Source: Tubiluchus corallicola (Eukaryota > Priapulida > Priapulimorpha > Priapulimorphida > Tubiluchidae). From it: a stretch of 64,000 nucleotides of DNA. Below are positions 22,493-36,460 of this stretch, piece by piece. Position 1 is the stretch's first letter; each line of letters opens with the position of its first letter. Location of the stretch: contig JAQGDQ010000004.1 in NCBI GenBank assembly GCA_030141605.1, positions 1,364,001-1,428,000 on the forward strand. Reading direction: 5' to 3'. A program made the translations under genes and the position numbers. Below the pieces are notes generated by a model, which saw only the letters and a program-made list of their open reading frames with translations, made no database searches and was not told the origin of the DNA.

Positions 22493-23180
22493 ATGTCTAA
22501 TCAGTCACTGAGAAAAATGATGACTATCTCAATGGTTCAGTTATATACACGCAATCATACCCTACTCTTTTTCTATAAGTATATTCATCACTTTAGTGTG
22601 CCACTTTTAAATAATAAAATTCTTTTTCTGGAAACTATCTACAAAAATTACAGAACATTGAATGTGTCTACAAAAATCAAATATCGGCACGAAAGTATAT
22701 CCAAAATTGCGATAAATTTATGGAATAAGCAACCATAGCACGTAAAGCAAGAATTTATATTAAAAAATTATAAAAAGTGATTAAAGTAGCAGTAATAACA
22801 ATTAATATAGACAAGACTCTTACAATAATGAATGTGTTTCCCAGACCATAAGTTCTGATTATTAATTTTATACAATGCTTCTGTTAATTTATTTATTCAA
22901 CGATTTTATGCAATAAGCTTTTATGTATATGTCAATGTGTGTGTATATGTATGTGTATGTGTATATGTATACGCCCATATGTATGTATAAAAATCGTGTA
23001 TAAGTATGTCTATATTGTGGATAATTTTGCAAATCTGCTACATATAAACATATGTGTGTGTGTGTTTATGACTTTACCAATCTGTTGGTAGAGATGTGTG
23101 TCGTGGTAATTCTATTTTTAGTAGCCATATTTCGTTTAATTATAATACGTTCTAATAGATTAGAATGACGCTATTGTAAC
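22493..23180 (+). mobile_element. Possible LINE 3' remnant
   Basis: A short reading frame (22493-22738) ends in a motif like the C-terminus of non-LTR reverse transcriptases (SISKIAINLWNKQP, compare the IWN of the better copy near 28000). It is followed by an AT- and GT-rich tail. No catalytic domain is present. Weak evidence. Confidence 0.3.
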
Positions 23181-23249
23181 TAACTGTCAAATCATCATAA
23201 AATGACTGATTGGTATGCTGCCACATTGCTTCTCAAAAGACCTAACTAT

Positions 23250-23365
23250 CTAACAATCTAACTATCTATCTATCTGTCCGTCCGTCCGTCTGTCTGTTTG
23301 TCCGTCCATCAATCCATCCATTCAGTCATCCATCCACCAACCGTGGCCACCTATCCATCCAACTG
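23250..23365. repeat. Tetranucleotide microsatellite (CTAT/GTCC/ATCC)n
   Basis: Runs of CTAT, then GTCC/GTCT, then ATCC units follow one another with interruptions. Confidence 0.9.
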
Positions 23366-25839
23366 TCTTTCAATAGTTTTTCTTCCATTTTTGATTTTGA
23401 GCTTTATTTTAATTGTAACATTTAGAATTACGTACACTTGAATTTAATTACATTCGTGAACTTGTTGTCTTTATTGCTTGCTTAACTAAAGCCTATGTCT
23501 AGTTCTATATTTAAGTATGCCTATATAAATATGTCTCTATGAACGTCATCATTCAGCCGCTCAAGAAGACCACTGAGCAGACAGGCGTTGGCTTTAAGGC
23601 GCAGTCTTACATCATAAGGCGCAGTCTTTTTACTAACATCATAAAAATTATTACTTAATTATATTGTGTAAATTCCATATAGGAAGTGAGTATATCGTAT
23701 TTTAGGTCAGTATAATAAAATCGCCAAAAACAGGAAGTATACTTTCGTGTACCCCAATATACCACCAATTGCTACTATCGAACTGTCGTGTTAAAATGTT
23801 GTGTCATATATGCATGTATTTTGTGTATCAGTTTATATACATGCTCAAATTTGGTATTATTATGCAAGGTTATCATGTATCGGATTATCAAAACAAAAAA
23901 GTTGAAAAAATTACTTAATTACAACGTTAATAATTTCTCAAATAAAAATTATAAAATATAAATTCTTGAAGCGTTGTTCAGATCTTATACTGGTGATGTT
24001 GGTGCTTGGACATCTTTCAAATGTGAAAATTTCTAAAACCTAGGTGGCACAGGTTTGACACAGCTGAAAATGAAAAACATAATATATTATGAAAAACTGG
24101 TATATCGAATGCGTAACAACTCTAGATTTGTATCAACGTTAGACCGCTCTCAGAGCCACGTAAACTTGCAAATTTCACAGAAGTATCTTGTTTGTAATCT
24201 ATTGGCTTCAGAGATGTGCAGAAAGGCAGATCCACAGATTGTGAGCTTACAGAAAATTTTTTAGCAGATTGGTTAGTAGAGCGGACAAATTAGTGGAACC
24301 TGGAGGGAAATCGCCTTAAATCGAATCATCGTTAAAAGGAAATTGCCGTGGTTCGGAAGTGTGTTTGTTACTGAAACACTGCGACCGAGAACAATATGCA
24401 AGCAGAGAGCAACAAAGTGAATGCATAAGGTTAATTTCTTTTTGCGTGTAGGTTTATAATAAACTTGGTGCTTGCGAAAAAAGGCTAAAATTAACACATT
24501 AATTTTCTTTATCCTTATTCTATAAGCCAAAAGCAGTTACCCTAGTCATTAGCAAATTCTATTGTGTTAAACTCATTAATTCAATATTATTTGTTTTTGA
24601 GTAGAATAATAACATTTTCCTGGATATTTTCAAAACAAATGTGCGACTCGCGCGTAGGAGTTAAGGAGTTTTACTGTACAGTTTTGCAGGGATGTATTGC
24701 TGACATTCACTACATTGGTGATAACGTGAATTCGTTATAAGCGTTATACTTTTATAATAGCATGATAGTTCGAAAATGATAGTAAACATTATAAAATTTT
24801 CTACTTGCATTATATGCAATTTTATTTTTTTACGTTTTTTAATTACATCACTGTGACAGAACTACAACATCTAAGTGTTTGCAACACTCAGTAGTTACGT
24901 TTATGTAACTGTATTAATGTGCCAAAGACTTCACCCCATTTATCTGCAAACAAGCCCACTTTTTTATAATTGTGACATTGAACATATGACGCAAAGCTTC
25001 TGATCTAACATACATCTAATACATATGTTACAGGCAGCGTGTAACTGTGCATATTATAAAATTCTTAGGCATTCCGTATAACACAATGGGTTTTTAGAAA
25101 AGTGCGAAATCTTTTTGCTGCGACTCGCACACACTTTGCCTAGACTTTTTGTATAATATCTGGGATTTATAAAAAATGTGTAAAGTGACTTTGACAATCT
25201 GTAAAATGAACATTATTTATGTTGAATCGAACTTTTCCTAGATATTTTACACATTACCTAGGCATTGTATAGAATGCATTTATACGACTTAGCCAATGTA
25301 CTCAACTAAGCAAGGAGTTCAAGTAAACCAATGAGTTTATTTTTTTGTTGGCAGTGCACAGAGCATGGTGCACCATCTCTAACATTCTGCTCATAGTGCT
25401 GAATCAGGTGGATCACTTTCCTTGTCTAGAAAGCCTATGGGCGGGATTCATTAATGATGTGTACAATTTTTTCGTGAACTTATTTGTGCCTAGTGATCGT
25501 TCTTCGCGCTATTTCAGTAAGCCGGTTTTTGTAAAAATCTTGTTAAAATAGTTCGTAACTTAACGCATGGTTTAGAGCGTGCGTAAATACAATTTTGCAC
25601 ATTGTGAACGGCTTAAATGACAGTGACGGGTGTCGTCTTGGGAGTAGAATAATAACATTTTCTTGGATATTTTCCACACAGAAGAAGAGGTTAGTAACAG
25701 AAATTTAATGTGCACAGAATGACTTTTCCGTAATAGATTAAAATTAGACCTTTTGAGTGAAAACGATTTATAAAAATTCCATAGCTGACACAGCAGACCA
25801 TAAGGTTTGCATGCCTTTGATGAGTCTTTTTTAACGTTC

Positions 25840-25841
<2 letters not shown>
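23366..25841. other. Intergenic stretch, nothing recognised
   Basis: No gene could be supported. A short duplication of AAGGCGCAGTCTT lies near 23596-23631. The phrase AGAATAATAACATTTTC near 24604 recurs near 25647, suggesting part of a dispersed or duplicated repeat. Confidence 0.35.

Positions 25842-25917
<76 letters not shown>
25842..25917. repeat. (CT)n microsatellite
   Basis: About 37 CT units with a TT interruption near the right end. Confidence 0.98.
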
Positions 25918-25918
<1 letters not shown>

Positions 25919-26769
25919 CGTCTATCTAACTATCTATTCGTCTATCTGTCTGTCGGTGCATCAATCTATCCAACTGGCAACCAAGCAACCGACCAACCCA
26001 TTGAATTCAAATTGACACATTTCCTAAAATAAAATCGGCGTTAAATAAAATGCGTAGGAAAATTATATCAGACCTGTTTAGATGAACAGCATTAAAAGTG
26101 CCCGTTCTTACGAACGTTTGCGATTTATAAATAATACATGTACAATAGAAACATGCTAAGCATCATGTTGGCGTGTTTAGAATTGGAGCAGTTAAGAGGC
26201 AACAGCGCTTGGCCGCAAAGCATCATCAGGTTTAACTGTAAAAGGTCTACAGGGTTGGAAAGACTGCTTCTGGTTTTTGTTAGCTACTCTCCCCTCAGCT
26301 ATTAATAATCTTACTGAAGGAGCATGTACATGCATCCGAGATTCTGTGTTTCATTTCAGAGAAGTATTTAATGTAAGTACCATTAATAATTAATTAATCA
26401 CTGCGTTCTTTTTAGCTTTTCTTTCTTGAAATCATTAAATAACAGATAAATGTTATAAACTAAAATCTTTTTCTGAATCTCGGTGAGCTCGCATTTGAAT
26501 AGTATCAAAATTCATTTAATTGAGGGTTTTCAACATCATTGATAATAATCTTGAGATTAAAATTACAACAATTAGTAGAAATTCTTCTCTTTAATCAACT
26601 TAATCTGCCTACGTTAGATTCGGACTATGTTTTCTCTAGCTGGGATAATAATGCTATAAATGCTTTTGCAAATCTTATCTCGGATGAATTCCTATCGTCT
26701 TTCGCCCGTATATAAACAGTATGTTGGTGATGAAATTTTACAACTCTCGTCGTGTTTTCTATATGCTGT

Positions 26770-27000
26770 TTTGTTTTTATTTATGATTATGTGAATTTGC
26801 ATTAGAATTGGTAATTATGTTTATTATAATTGTACTCGCTGTTTTTCATTGTGTATAATGTGTGTAAGTTTTTGTTACTATGTATTAAAATATGTTCGTT
26901 ATCTTTTATTATGTATGTATGCAGTGTTGGATTATAATTTGTAACTATGTCTATTGTATATGATCGTTGTCGTTCAATATGCCTCATGCGTTAGATTCTA

Positions 27001-27037
<37 letters not shown>

Positions 27038-27150
27038 AATAGGTTTAATACGTTGTAAATGCTTTAGAAATTTTAAACTTATCCCTACAAATAGAGGGAA
27101 TGTATTCTGTACATAGTTTTTAAAAATAAAGAATTATAATAATAATGATT
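26770..27150 (+). mobile_element. Probable LINE 3' untranslated tail
   Basis: A non-coding AT-rich stretch containing an (AT)n run at 27003-27034 ends CCCTACAAATAGAGGGAATG..AATAAAGAATTATAATAATAAT. The CAAATAGAGG..AATAAA ending is shared in outline with the LINE relic near 50305 read on the minus strand. No coding part is recognised. Confidence 0.35.
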
Positions 27151-27449
27151 AATCAACTTTAAGTGACGAACTACGTCTCTGCCTAATTAATTTAAAATGT
27201 CCCCAATTATTTAGTTTTACAATTAAGATTTTAAGGTCTGTACAAAAAAAAAACGAATGAACACATAAAAAGAAGAATTACAATTTTTTAACTTTTGTGT
27301 AGTACAATAAAATTTCATGACGTAACTTATATATTGATATGTTACTATTATATATATATATATATACTGACTAGATAAGTGGCAAAATTTTACTATTAAG
27401 TTTCTTGTTTTTGGAGCACGGCATATATAGCTTATACTATTTATTACTT

Positions 27450-28285
27450 AGATTTAGATTTTAGATTTTAATAGATTTATTTCGCATTAAACATATACAT
27501 ATACATCACATTACATTACATGTGCATCAGGTTTTGTTAATACAAAAATATGATAAAATTCATGTATACTGCGCTAGAGACCTAGGAAGCTAGCTTATGG
27601 TAGGCCACTAGAATTACGAAAAAAATTGCAATATATATTCAACATTACAACATTACAATATACAACATTACAATATACAACATTACAATATACAACATTA
27701 CATATACAACATAGATACAACATTACAATATATACAAATATAAATATAAATACGGGTGGGAAGTATTAAAAATTTTATTTTACTATACAGTTTTTGAAAA
27801 AGAAAACAACAAATCATGATTGAGTCATCAGTTATATGTTTCGAGAAAGTTTAATTTATATATTTTTTTAAATATGGAAAGCGAGTTGACATTTTTAATA
27901 GCTGGAGCAATTGAATTCCATATGTAAGGGCCATTGTATTTAATAGAAAATTTTCTAACATTAGTGTTACACTGTATGTAGTGATAGTGCAGCCTATAAC
28001 GTGTGCCGTAATTATGTATCTCAGCATTCAAACAAAAATAATCAGTAAATAAGGGAGGCAATAATTTATGAGAGAATTTGTACATGAAAATGGCAGTTTG
28101 GAACTTATTAATGTCGTAAATGTTTAGAAAGTTTAGTCTTTTAAATATTGGCGGTGTATGGTCCTGATAACCGGCAAATGTTATAGCTCGCACTATTTTC
28201 TTCTGAATCAGATGAATTTTTTTCAATCGACTGGAGTATGTGCTTCCCCAAATAAGTAATAACTTACAACTAAACATTTGTGTTT
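27450..28285 (-). mobile_element. 5'-truncated LINE (non-LTR retrotransposon) 3' end
   Basis: On the minus strand the C-terminal part of a LINE reverse-transcriptase protein (28277-27828) is followed by a 3' untranslated region with a tandem CAATATACAACATTA array (about 27640-27735). It ends GCGAAATAAATCTATT plus an AAATCTA-rich tail near 27450. This layout is typical of 5'-truncated LINE insertions of the Jockey/CR1/L2 group; the clade is not resolved. Confidence 0.7.
27828..28277 (-). pseudogene. LINE reverse transcriptase, C-terminal fragment (149 aa)
   Basis: The fragment matches the region after the reverse-transcriptase palm and thumb of animal non-LTR elements: LLIWGSTYSSRLKKIHLIQKK, KIVRAITFAGYQDHTPPIF, LNIYDINKFQTAIFMYKF, HNYGTRYRLH and YNGPYIWNSIAPAIKN. 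The catalytic palm motif is upstream of the truncation and absent, so this is a dead copy. The frame is still open for 149 codons, suggesting a fairly recent insertion. Confidence 0.75.
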
Positions 28286-28786
28286 GTGTTCTATCGGAAA
28301 CAGAGCTGAGAATAAGTCATGTTAGTGTGACAGCATTAGTGTGATTACACACTTTTCATTTTATTTTCTCGGGTTTCGGTTAAGTAGGCAAGGTAAGCTT
28401 ATTCTACTAAAGTAAAGAAACGACATAAAATAACCATCTAAATGATGTTAGCATAGTATTATAATGGTGAGGCTTACCTTTTGTTACCATTTATTATTCT
28501 CCACGTTTAAGCAAATCTACCTTGTACGGAATGACTGCATTTCGTATATAATGGAGCGAGATTAGTTTCTATTTTTCGAAACAAAAACACTAAGCACCCC
28601 TCGAAAAAAATGTTCAGGTTAATATTAATTGACAAACAGAAGTGGTTTAGTGCAATGACGAATTTAGGAAGCTTAGAATGATCTGTCGGTAAGGTTACAT
28701 GTTTGTGTGTGGGTGAACGCGTACGCGCGCGTGCATACATGTGTGAGAGTGTGTGCGTGCGCACGTGAGTGTGGGCGTGAGGGTGT

Positions 28787-28934
<148 letters not shown>

Positions 28935-28976
28935 TCTTGCCTTGAAAGCACAGTTTCTAGGTTCATATGCAGGGTG

Positions 28977-29565
28977 CATAAGATTATGGATATGTATAAA
29001 ATAAATAAAATAGCTTATTTTATGGATTTTTGAAATTTTATTTTATGGATATCAATAAAATAAGAAATAGACTATATCTGGAACGAGATGCCCAGGGGGA
29101 AATCAATTAAAAAGTAAAAACAGGAGTGCTTGAAACGTGTTTTTAAACACGCAGGACTTAGTTTTAATTTTATCGGTTTCATATCACTTCAAATTTCATC
29201 AAATTTTACGAGACAATGCCTTGTAATTCATCACTTCAGTTCAAATAATTCGTCTATTTGGTACGAATGTAGAATTCCATTAGGCTGAAGTCCATTAGGA
29301 TTCGCCATCTTGATAACAAAAAGACAATGAGAAAAAACAATGTAAAATAGCAAATCCGGAAATGCGCTTTTGTTTTTTTGTTTTCTTTCTCTTTCTCTCC
29401 TTCTAACGTTCGTTTTCACTGTTGCCAATGCTTACAACTGGTTACTTTGTACAAAAAATCACAAAAAAAATATTTTTTTATTTTATGCATTTCTTATTTT
29501 ATGGATTTTTCAAATTTTATTTTATGGATTTTTGGTCTTATTTTATGGATATCCATAATCTTATG
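28977..29565. mobile_element. MITE-like element with CATAAGATTATGGATAT terminal inverted repeats
   Basis: The 17-bp sequence CATAAGATTATGGATAT at 28977-28993 is mirrored exactly at the right end (29549-29565). Inside each end TTATTTTATGGATTTTT-like words repeat in inverted orientation. The interior is non-coding. No clear target duplication. Confidence 0.6.
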
Positions 29566-31560
29566 TAGCCTGTCATATGTGTTTTACTAAAAAATTTCAG
29601 CATCTCCTTCTTCAGTTAATTAGCTGTTTGGCTAATTGTTATAAACACGATGCCTTTCTTAATGGGGTGGGTGTGTTGTTTCGGTCTGACTCTATCAAAC
29701 ATGTAAGTAGGAATACAGACAAAACTCCAACGTACAATCCTTGCCCAATCCGAACTAGTTTCGACCAAAAAACCGTAGAATAAAGAAATTAAAAAACAAG
29801 GTCCACCACCTTTTCAGGTAAAAAGCAAAAAAAATATGACTAAAATATTTTATAATAATCATAAAAATTCATGAAAACAATACTACTTTAAAAAGTCTGA
29901 ATTTTTTGCAATTTCAGTGCACTAACTTAGTCACTAGTTAAGCACAGACTGAACAGCACAGAAAAACACTGGAGAAAAAAAAGAACAAAACACTAGAAGC
30001 TTAGTAAACAACACCAGCACGTTAACAGTTGCATACTTACCAACAAATTGGCTGGCTGCCCATGCGCATCATGTCAAAAATTTAAAAAAATACTATATTT
30101 GTAATAATTTCTTTCTTACTTTCACCTGGGGAAGATCATAAATGGTGGACTGAAATGACTTGTCGTTCATTTCTGTATTGTTGTTTTTTTAATTATCTGT
30201 TCAATTTTTGTCTTTGTCATTAAGTCATCTCATATTATAGATCACGTTAGTAAGTTTCTGTAAACCTTTTAGTTAGTTAATAAATCGATTCGACGTGCCT
30301 CACAAATGGAAAAACAATTATTTTTCAATTATATCTACTGTGTCTTCTTCTCAAACCAGACATTGACATCCTGTCATTTTATTTGAACACACACACTGTT
30401 GTGTTATAGTTAGGGACAATGAAAACGAATAAATAGACAATGATGAATGAAGTAGTTAAAGTAAGCTGTGCAAACTATAACAATTGTCATTCCACAGCTT
30501 TTGCTAACTGACACTGCAAGTTTAATTGCTGCACATCTTTTTTTCATGAAACAGGTTTGTTTTCGGGTAAAGCCCGCTCAACCTTACATCAGCAAAAAGA
30601 CACTGTTTAATGAAAAGGCGGCCTTCCTTCTTTCCTCTGTATTAGATTCTGAACATTTTGCATATTGGCAAATGTCAAGCACGGCGGGTTATCAATTGGC
30701 AATCTCTAGTGCGTAAACAGATTTTATGTCCCCAGGTAATGCCTATACCGCTACTTTCACGATTTTATAATTTTTTTCTACAACTATGTTTATATAGAAA
30801 TCATCAAGCCATCGGTTTATGGAAAACAAAAATTATTACCTCAGGAGTGTTTTCGTAGATGTTAAAAAGAAGACGTTGAAGCACTGTGAATCACATTAGG
30901 AGCTGAACTCGAGACCTTGCGTTTAGGAGACCTAAACACCTAGAATACACGTGCAATCTAGTCACATTTGCAGATAACTTCTGTATTCTCATTGTTACAA
31001 TAAAGTTAATTAACGGCACACCTTCTTGAAAAGCTGGGTAAAGTAAATAAGTTAATTAATTAATAGATTTATTAGTTAAATCATATATACCTTGGTAATA
31101 CCAGAACGTCTCAAATACTGATTACGACAGAGAATATAAGTTGTAAGTTAATGCACTTCTAATTTCATTGGAAATTTTGTTTACAACATTCTGTTATCAT
31201 GTTTGAGAAGGGTAAACAACAGATCAGATCGAACTTCTTTCTCGTTTGCTTAATGTTGTTACTATTACACATGAGGTCTTCGAAGAAGCTGCGTTTACCA
31301 CATAACCATGTCGTTGATCTATTAAATATAATTGGTAGTCCTGCGTAGGAGAAAATTGCAAACGACGTGGAAGGGAAACAGCCTAATGTCTCATTAACTG
31401 TTATAGTATATCGTCATCGTCGTCTTCATTATACCAGTAGGCAAAGCGAAGCTCTGGAAGATCTCTCTTGTCTCTCTTTACCTTAAGTTATCCCGTAGGC
31501 ATCATGTACCGCAAGTTTTTACTTGGGTGATACATGATTCGTCTCGAAGGACAATAGTTC
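29566..31560. other. Intergenic stretch with a possible tRNA-derived fragment
   Basis: Nothing coding could be supported. On the minus strand near 30900-30960 the sequence GTTTAGGTCTCCTAAACGC followed by CTCGAGTTCAGCTCC resembles an anticodon arm and a worn B box, perhaps a SINE remnant. Confidence 0.3.
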
Positions 31561-31568
31561 TTAACGAA

Positions 31569-32552
31569 TGTAGGTAAAATGGTATAGGTAAAAATGGCAC
31601 ATATTTTATTTTGTGCAAACGATTTCTGTAAAAAAACTAGAATGCGCTCAGCAGGAAACAGGCCTCTACCAAAATCGAACAATCCTAAACATGTTGGTTT
31701 AATTCTTTTGATTGAAAAAAAGATAAAAGCAAACATACACACATGCAAAAACATACCTGTATAGGTGTTATATAGACTAACAAAAGGCTCACATAACAAT
31801 TGTTCATTAGTTTGTTCATTAAATATAACTATGATCAACAATGCACGAATACTCCACATAAAGTTTGTCTACATTTTTTAACCATTTGGGGATGTTAATA
31901 GACTGACAAATATATGTGTATTTACATACCAAGTTAGCTTATAAAATTCTCCAAGCGAGAATTTCTCGAAATGGCGAAATTTTGGAATTTTCGCAAAATT
32001 TCTGTAACTAACTCATACATTGTTTGTCCTGGTGAAGATAAAAAAATAGTTATTCTTTCTTGTTGTCAAGCAATCTTCTTTCCAAAGTGCTATAAAACTC
32101 CCCCTGAAAACTCCCCGAAGCACTTCACGAATGTTTTTGTACGTGATATTCGGTCAAGGTTTGTAAAAAAAGAGAAAGAGCAAAAAAACTATTTTGGCAC
32201 TTTTCATCCCTTGCCTCGTCCAAGTATCTGCGTCAAAATGCATCTTTCTTGTTCCTACCCACCTTCTCCACAGAGTTTCGTGGAAATGTGGAAAAATAAT
32301 TTTTGCGTAATAGGCTGCTGCTATAACACGCTATAACACGCAAAAAACAACCAAGCAAACACTAAACAAACAATGTTGAAGCATAAGTATCCTTGGCAGA
32401 GGTAAGACTTACTAAAATAACTATCCGCCACTGTAACCCTAACCAACTCATATTTTATGAGTGTGGCATTTGTTCCTATTTTTCCATTTGTGCCTTTTTC
32501 CCCGTGCAGTTTTTTCTTGTGCCACTTTTAACGTGCCATTTTTACTGTGCAC
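31569..32552 (-). mobile_element. Word-repeat DNA transposon, copy 2 (reverse orientation, uninterrupted)
   Basis: Read in reverse, this follows copy 1 block by block: the GTTCGATTTTGG stretch, the AATCAAAAGAATT stretch, GTATTCGTGCATTGTTGAT, GAAGCACTTCACGAATG, and TTGAAGCATAAG..CCTTGGCAGAGGTAA. Both ends carry the AATGGCAC words. At the position where copy 1 holds the hAT insertion, this copy is continuous. Length 984 bp. No intact reading frame. Confidence 0.7.
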
Positions 32553-33750
32553 TGTTCGGTGACCCAAGCTCATCATTGACCTGATTTTATGATGTTTTAC
32601 CTCTAAATTAATCAAACTTTCCAACTGTTTCATTCCTAGCTGTTCCAGGTCATTTTCCAACTAAATTGCCGAATCATTACAGCACTACGCTGTGCAACCT
32701 CCTAATGTATATCTGACTAGTAATCCATCTTTCTTGATAGCTGTAAAAAATTACTAGACATACATCTTTTCCAAACGGCATTATCCGGATGATATATAAC
32801 ATGCCATACTATATGAATGCATCATTGCATTATTGGTTAACTTTCAGTCAGGACTATCGTCACTAAAAAAATCAAGTGCATGTATTTATTGCCTTTAGTT
32901 CTGCCGTACAGTTACGAATTCGTTTTGTATTCAAATTCCAAAAACGTGAGAACTGTGCCTTCGTTACATATCTTCCAGTTTTACCTTGTTTCTCCGAAAC
33001 TGTGATCAATCGCTTTTTAGCGTTGCATCCCATTGACTTCGCCACAAGTTTTTTTAAAACAATAATTCCTAAACGATGTCAAACTAAGCTGAATTGGATG
33101 CTGAACTACCAGAAATGCCCAAAGGCTTGCAATCGCTAACAAATGAAAAGTGGCCTAAATCTGCTCCCATGACTTTTAAAAGAAACTTGAACTTATTGAT
33201 ATGACATTTCCCAATGTGGTTTCCGGGCGGGCAACACGTTTCCAAAATCTGGCGCCCGGGTAAAATTTGGAAGGTTTTTTTAAACATTTATCTGCCAAAA
33301 ATTTTGACACATTGGCATAGGCGTACGGGAGGTAATTCAACAAGGGCTGGGGAATGCGAGAATTTGCACTAAGCATTTTCTAAGTTGCCCCGGCCTAATT
33401 TGAGTGATTTCAAACAAGTGCAACAACCGCATACTTATATAGGATACAGAAAAATAAAATGTCTAAAAAACAAAACATTCATAATTATACGTGTCTGTGC
33501 TATGCAGGGAAATTAGTTTTATGCTAAATTACTGAGCAAACTTTATTCTCAGATACATTTTTGAAGTGTTTCAAAAATTAGAAAAAAATACTGGTGATAG
33601 TCTGTAAGCTCTTTCTTCTATGCAACAGCCATGTAACTTTGTCTGTGCATTGGTGAACAGTGTAAAAGAACCTATTTGTTTTAGTGAACCAGTAATTCCT
33701 CGGTACTATCATTAACTTAAAATGCCAAAAATTTAATAGCTCAGTCTAAC
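32553..33750. other. Intergenic stretch, nothing recognised
   Basis: I see no gene or repeat that can be supported here. Confidence 0.35.
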
Positions 33751-33768
33751 ACGACAACGACAACAACA

Positions 33769-33799
<31 letters not shown>

Positions 33800-33896
33800 C
33801 AACAACAACAACAACAACAATAATAATAATATTAATAATAATAATAATAACAGCAATAACAACACAGCAACAACAACAACAATAGTAATAATAATA
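33751..33896. repeat. Trinucleotide microsatellite (GAC/AAC/AAT)n
   Basis: The unit changes step by step from GAC through AAC to AAT. Confidence 0.97.
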
Positions 33897-33930
33897 GTCT
33901 ACGTTCTGCATATTTGCAAGTCTACGAAAG

Positions 33931-36360
<2,430 letters not shown>

Positions 36361-36460
36361 AACCGTGAACACAGACTGTGACGAACCACTCCCTAGCCAG
36401 AGCCTCGGTGTTGCTTAACTTCATCGGCGAAGCACACGCCGTGACCAAAAAACTATTCAC

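Noticed and set aside
23262-23365. CRISPR-like array of short repeats
   Set aside because: The units are adjacent tetranucleotides without spacers; the genome is animal.
36368-36445. A functional 5S rRNA gene
   Set aside because: Only about 40 nt resemble 5S; box C and the flanking stems are not preserved.
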